27,280 nucleotides of DNA from Berkiella sp964502705 (lineage in GTDB: Bacteria; Pseudomonadota; Gammaproteobacteria; Berkiellales; Berkiellaceae): assembly GCA_964502705.1 (NCBI GenBank), contig CAZCXZ010000046.1:1-27280 (forward strand), in the 5' to 3' direction. The translations under genes and the position numbers were made by a program. Shown here piece after piece: positions 24,783 through 27,280 of this stretch (position 1 is its first letter; each line of letters opens with the position of its first letter). The notes beneath the pieces are model-generated. The model searched no databases. It was not told the DNA's origin and was given only the letters and a program-made list of their open reading frames with translations.

Positions 24783-25727
24783 TTAGTCCTTCGTTGTATT
24801 TGGATCTTTGGGTTGGTTTTTGGCAATACCTAAATACACTTCTTGCATGCTCTGTTTTTGCTCTTGCAAGCTAACGACCGGAATATCTTGCAAAATAAGC
24901 GCTTTAAGTAAGCTCTGTTGGTCTTGTTGGCCGCCTTTAAGTTCAATAATCGCTGTGTTTTCATGCGTGGATTTAACTTCCACATTCGGCATTTTGCTCA
25001 AAGCATCTCTAAATGCACCGGCGGGTGCAGAGAGGGTTAAACACAAACTTAGCGTATTCGCTTTTTGTTGATAGTCTTTGAGGGCGCATTGTTCAACTAA
25101 CTTGCCATTTTGCAGCACAATCATGTGTGTGGAATAATCTTCTAGCTCGGCTAAAATATGCGAAGAAACGATTAGGGTCATGCCATCGTTCTTTAATGAT
25201 AATAATAGCTGTGATAAATGATAACGCGCTTCGGGGTCAAGTCCTGATGCCGGTTCATCCAAAAACAGAATTTTAGGATTGTGAATAATGGTTTGAGCAA
25301 TCGCTAAGCGTTGACGTAATCCACGGGAGAGTTTTCCTGCAGCCACGTTTCGGTATTCGCTCAGTTGTAAGCGGTTGAGGGCAGTATCTACCAAGGTTGA
25401 GGTTTGATCGCGAGGACAATTTCGGCTCCAAGCAAAAAAGCACAAATTCTGTTCCACGGTCAATTCATCATACAAGCCAAAAAAGTCTGAAAGATAGCTA
25501 CTTATCTCGTGGATTTTTCGCGGAAACCTGTCCGTGTCCCAGCCATCAATGGTAATTTTGCCGCGCATGGGGGCATCTAAAGCAGATAGACACCGTAATA
25601 GAGTGGTTTTACCAGCGCCATTTGGCCCGACTAAGGCAGTAATAGAATGGGTTGGAATTTTGCATGACACATGATCCAGGGCGCGTTTACCAGGATAGTC
25701 ATAGCAGACATCATCAATTTGGATCAT
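24783..25727 (-). CDS. ABC transporter ATP-binding protein
   Basis: The 314-residue ATPase has Walker A GPNGAGKTT at about 33-41, signature SRGLRQRLAIAQ at about 138, Walker B ILFLDEPASGLDPEA and the switch His in VSSHILAELE. It resembles the CcmA/NatA-type subunits of ABC-2 exporters and has the usual C-terminal extra domain (about 220-314). GGAAAG precedes the ATG. The permease gene follows after one base, so the two subunits are co-translated. Confidence 0.95.
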   Translation of the reverse strand: MIQIDDVCYDYPGKRALDHVSCKIPTHSITALVGPNGAGKTTLLRCLSALDAPMRGKITIDGWDTDRFPRKIHEISSYLSDFFGLYDELTVEQNLCFFAWSRNCPRDQTSTLVDTALNRLQLSEYRNVAAGKLSRGLRQRLAIAQTIIHNPKILFLDEPASGLDPEARYHLSQLLLSLKNDGMTLIVSSHILAELEDYSTHMIVLQNGKLVEQCALKDYQQKANTLSLCLTLSAPAGAFRDALSKMPNVEVKSTHENTAIIELKGGQQDQQSLLKALILQDIPVVSLQEQKQSMQEVYLGIAKNQPKDPNTTKD

Positions 25728-25765
25728 CGCTTTCCATCTACCGATAGGGGTGGATAATGAGGAAT

Positions 25766-25771
25766 ACTATA
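25766..25771 (-). promoter_or_regulatory. Possible -10 (TATAGT) of the ABC transporter operon
   Basis: On the minus strand TATAGT lies 38 bases upstream of the ATPase ATG. The -35 at 17 bases (ATGAAT) is weak. The divergent unknown membrane protein gene has its own promoter 30 bases further along. Confidence 0.3.
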
Positions 25772-25798
25772 ACGAAGATCATTCTTATATTCATTATT

Positions 25799-25827
25799 TT
25801 AAAAAATAAGGGTACAGTTCTTATAAA
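25799..25827 (+). promoter_or_regulatory. Possible promoter of the 310-residue membrane protein gene
   Basis: TTAAAA (25799-25804) and TATAAA (25822-25827) are 17 bases apart, 45 bases before the ATG. The -35 is part of an AT-rich inverted repeat, TTATTTT-AA-AAAATAA (25794-25809). Confidence 0.4.
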
Positions 25828-25872
25828 TGCAAAGTGACTTGGTGACGCCAATGAACGAATGGAGCAAGGTAA

Positions 25873-26805
25873 ATGACAAATAAACCAACAAACACATGGT
25901 CGATCTGGTTTGCAGATGTTATCGAAGATATTGCAAAAGCCATCGTGCTATTTGTTCCTAACGGATTAAATGCGCTTTATAACGACTTGCTAAAGCGCTT
26001 ACCTGTGGTCGGTAAGTTCTTTTCGCAAAAGGGAACTGAGACCATTATCAAGTTTTGCACCGGAATTTCGATCTTGCAGGAATTGGGTAGAGATGTCGCC
26101 TATTTCTTATTTAGACCAATTGGCTTTACGCTAGGCACGCTTTTAGGATTGTTTAATTCTTCTGAAGCGCCTGTGTACCATGGCCAATTCGGTAAATTAG
26201 TGGGTAAATTCTGTGGCCAAACCATGGGGGGTGCGTTGCTTGGGTTAGTCGTGTCTTTGTTTTATTCACAAACAGCCACTTTTATGATCATGGCTATCGC
26301 TCTAGGTGCGCTGCTGGGTGTATTTGCTAAAACTATCTTTTTGTTTGCGTTGCACTCTTTTAGTGAAGCCAATGCCATGGCCGCTCGAAAAAATGTGCAA
26401 AGAGCGAAGGAAATTAATAATCGGCTAAAAGTCGCAGTAAGAGAAAAAGCCAAAAGCCGCATTTTGATGCAAGCACAAGATATCATTCAACAAATGAATG
26501 GGCCGCAATCCCAGCAGAATTTAGCTGAGTTTTTTCAAAGCGAGTATGAAAAAATTGCGCAAAGCACCTATCAAAAAATTGAACGACATTTTAATTACCT
26601 AGCAGACAGAGCATGTCATGGTGATTTGGATGCTTTAAAACGCTTGCAACAATTACTGCCAAAACAAAATGCTGATGGTGAAGATAAAAGCACACTTGAA
26701 AGCATGTTAGACCGAATGTTCAACGCGCGCGCGGTTGCTAGGATCAAAGATGAAGTCGATTCTGCTTATGATAGATGGCAGTATCGGTTTTTGAGAATGG
26801 CATAG
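25873..26805 (+). CDS. Unknown membrane protein with charged helical C-terminus
   Basis: The 310-residue protein has hydrophobic, glycine-rich segments at about 74-94, 116-131 and 134-161 (GALLGLVVSLF, MAIALGALLGVFAKTIFLFAL). A soluble half follows (165-310), rich in Lys, Arg, Gln and Glu and likely helical or coiled coil. The N-terminal ~50 residues contain an amphipathic stretch but no cleavable signal peptide. GGAG lies 8 bases upstream of the ATG. I recognise no family. Membrane anchor plus helical cytosolic part suits a scaffold or an effector that inserts in a host membrane, but neither is shown. Confidence 0.78.
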   Translation: MTNKPTNTWSIWFADVIEDIAKAIVLFVPNGLNALYNDLLKRLPVVGKFFSQKGTETIIKFCTGISILQELGRDVAYFLFRPIGFTLGTLLGLFNSSEAPVYHGQFGKLVGKFCGQTMGGALLGLVVSLFYSQTATFMIMAIALGALLGVFAKTIFLFALHSFSEANAMAARKNVQRAKEINNRLKVAVREKAKSRILMQAQDIIQQMNGPQSQQNLAEFFQSEYEKIAQSTYQKIERHFNYLADRACHGDLDALKRLQQLLPKQNADGEDKSTLESMLDRMFNARAVARIKDEVDSAYDRWQYRFLRMA

Positions 26806-26811
26806 GCCTCA

Positions 26812-26867
26812 TTGTAGGGGCCGGCCTCTGTGCCGGCCCGGGACGACACAGAGGTCGTCCCCTACAA
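26812..26867. repeat. REP-type inverted pair (BIME-like) with complementary loops
   Basis: Two 28-base units lie head to head with no spacer: 26812-26839 on the plus strand and 26840-26867 on the minus strand. Each starts TTGTAG, followed by an 8-bp hairpin with loop CTCTGT. The GTAG head next to a hairpin is the hallmark of REP elements, which REP-associated (RAYT) transposases recognise. The units differ at four positions, which form two compensatory base pairs (C-G to A-T and G-C to A-T), so both hairpins stay perfect. The outer TTGTAG/CTACAA also pair, giving a three-way junction without unpaired bases. The pair fills the gap between two convergent genes. Confidence 0.85.
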
Positions 26868-26869
26868 TT

Positions 26870-27280
26870 CTATCGAACATAGTGATTTTTTATACCCTGC
26901 AACGTGAATATCTTCTCATTTCTTTCTCGTTCTTGTGCCGTCACTGGATATTGCTGATGCCACTTCAAATACAAAGCCATTTCTTCATCGGTTAATCTCA
27001 AGGGATAGGTGTCTTTCATGTATAAATAGGTTCTGGCAATCATACCGCGTTTACTGGGGGCCGGTTCTAACTGTTTGATTTTCTTGTCGACATAAAAATG
27101 ACAACTCGATTTTTTGGGGGGCTCATGTGTAAATTCACCAAACGTATACCGGTTACGCAAGCTCTTCAAAGTGCGTGTTTCTGGTACCACATTGTGCAAA
27201 TCATTTAGCATACGTTGAAATTGTTTATCCTGTTTTTGACAGCAGCGATTCAGCCCGTGAACTGTATAATTTGATTTTCA
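26870..27280 (-). pseudogene. Endonuclease I (EndA-like) gene remnant, 5' part lost or broken
   Basis: From the first ATG (27211) the frame gives 113 residues ending in the endonuclease I C-terminal pattern: KRGMIARTYLYMKDTYPL, then W-x2-YPVTAQERERNEKI, then QG-x2-NHYVR. Homology starts earlier: the codons before the ATG read NRCCQKQDKQFQRM and then LNDLHNVVPE, matching EndA just after its active site. A TGA in the same frame stands at 27278-27280. The catalytic EHVVP-type motif is therefore upstream of a stop, and the EVN metal-site segment of EndA reads TLK here. The gene seems inactive, or its front lies in another frame beyond the window. Endonuclease I is a periplasmic or secreted nuclease. 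Confidence 0.68.

Overview
The window is about 27 kb of AT-rich, gene-dense bacterial chromosome. It suggests an intracellular gammaproteobacterium of the Legionellales type. Evidence: a glutamate-cysteine ligase of the ferrooxidans type next to gshB, ordinary housekeeping genes such as murI, and several proteins with eukaryote-like domains: a Ser/Thr kinase, an OTU cysteine protease, a tubulin-tyrosine-ligase-like ATP-grasp protein and a DOT1-like methyltransferase. These are mixed with large, domain-less, partly membrane-bound proteins. That mixture is typical of genomes that deliver effectors into host cells. The assignment is an inference; no rRNA, tRNA or secretion-system gene is present to fix the taxon.

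Layout. Positions 1-1064 hold the N-terminal part of an atypical protein kinase on the minus strand. From 6071 down to 1258 a minus-strand run carries a NYN-domain protein, gshA, gshB, a small peptide with a double-glycine leader, a divergent peptide deformylase and a PAP2 phosphatase. A TetR regulator (6185) diverges from this run with a clear promoter and palindrome, and is followed by a secreted phosphodiester-glycosidase-like protein. A bidirectional terminator separates that pair from a convergent 56-residue basic protein gene. Next come a glutamine amidotransferase (minus) and a YfcH-like epimerase (plus).

From 9694 to 20079 everything lies on the plus strand: the OTU protease with a C-terminal membrane hairpin, a saccharopine-dehydrogenase-like protein paired with a DUF2269 membrane protein, a 1249-residue protein of unknown function, a GNAT-SMR transporter-TTL operon, and two short unknown proteins whose junction looks decayed.

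The last part holds a CpxP/metal-sensor-like gene broken by an in-frame TAA, murI overlapping tail-to-tail with a stand-alone MASE1 sensor, a DOT1-like methyltransferase, a block of hairpins, an ABC transporter (ATPase plus permease), an unknown membrane protein, a REP-type inverted pair, and the 3' part of a damaged endonuclease I gene at the window edge.

The most notable items are the REP pair with compensatory stem changes and complementary loops (26812-26867), the double-glycine peptide beside a deformylase, the OTU protease, the TTL-like protein, and two genes that read as broken by single stop codons.
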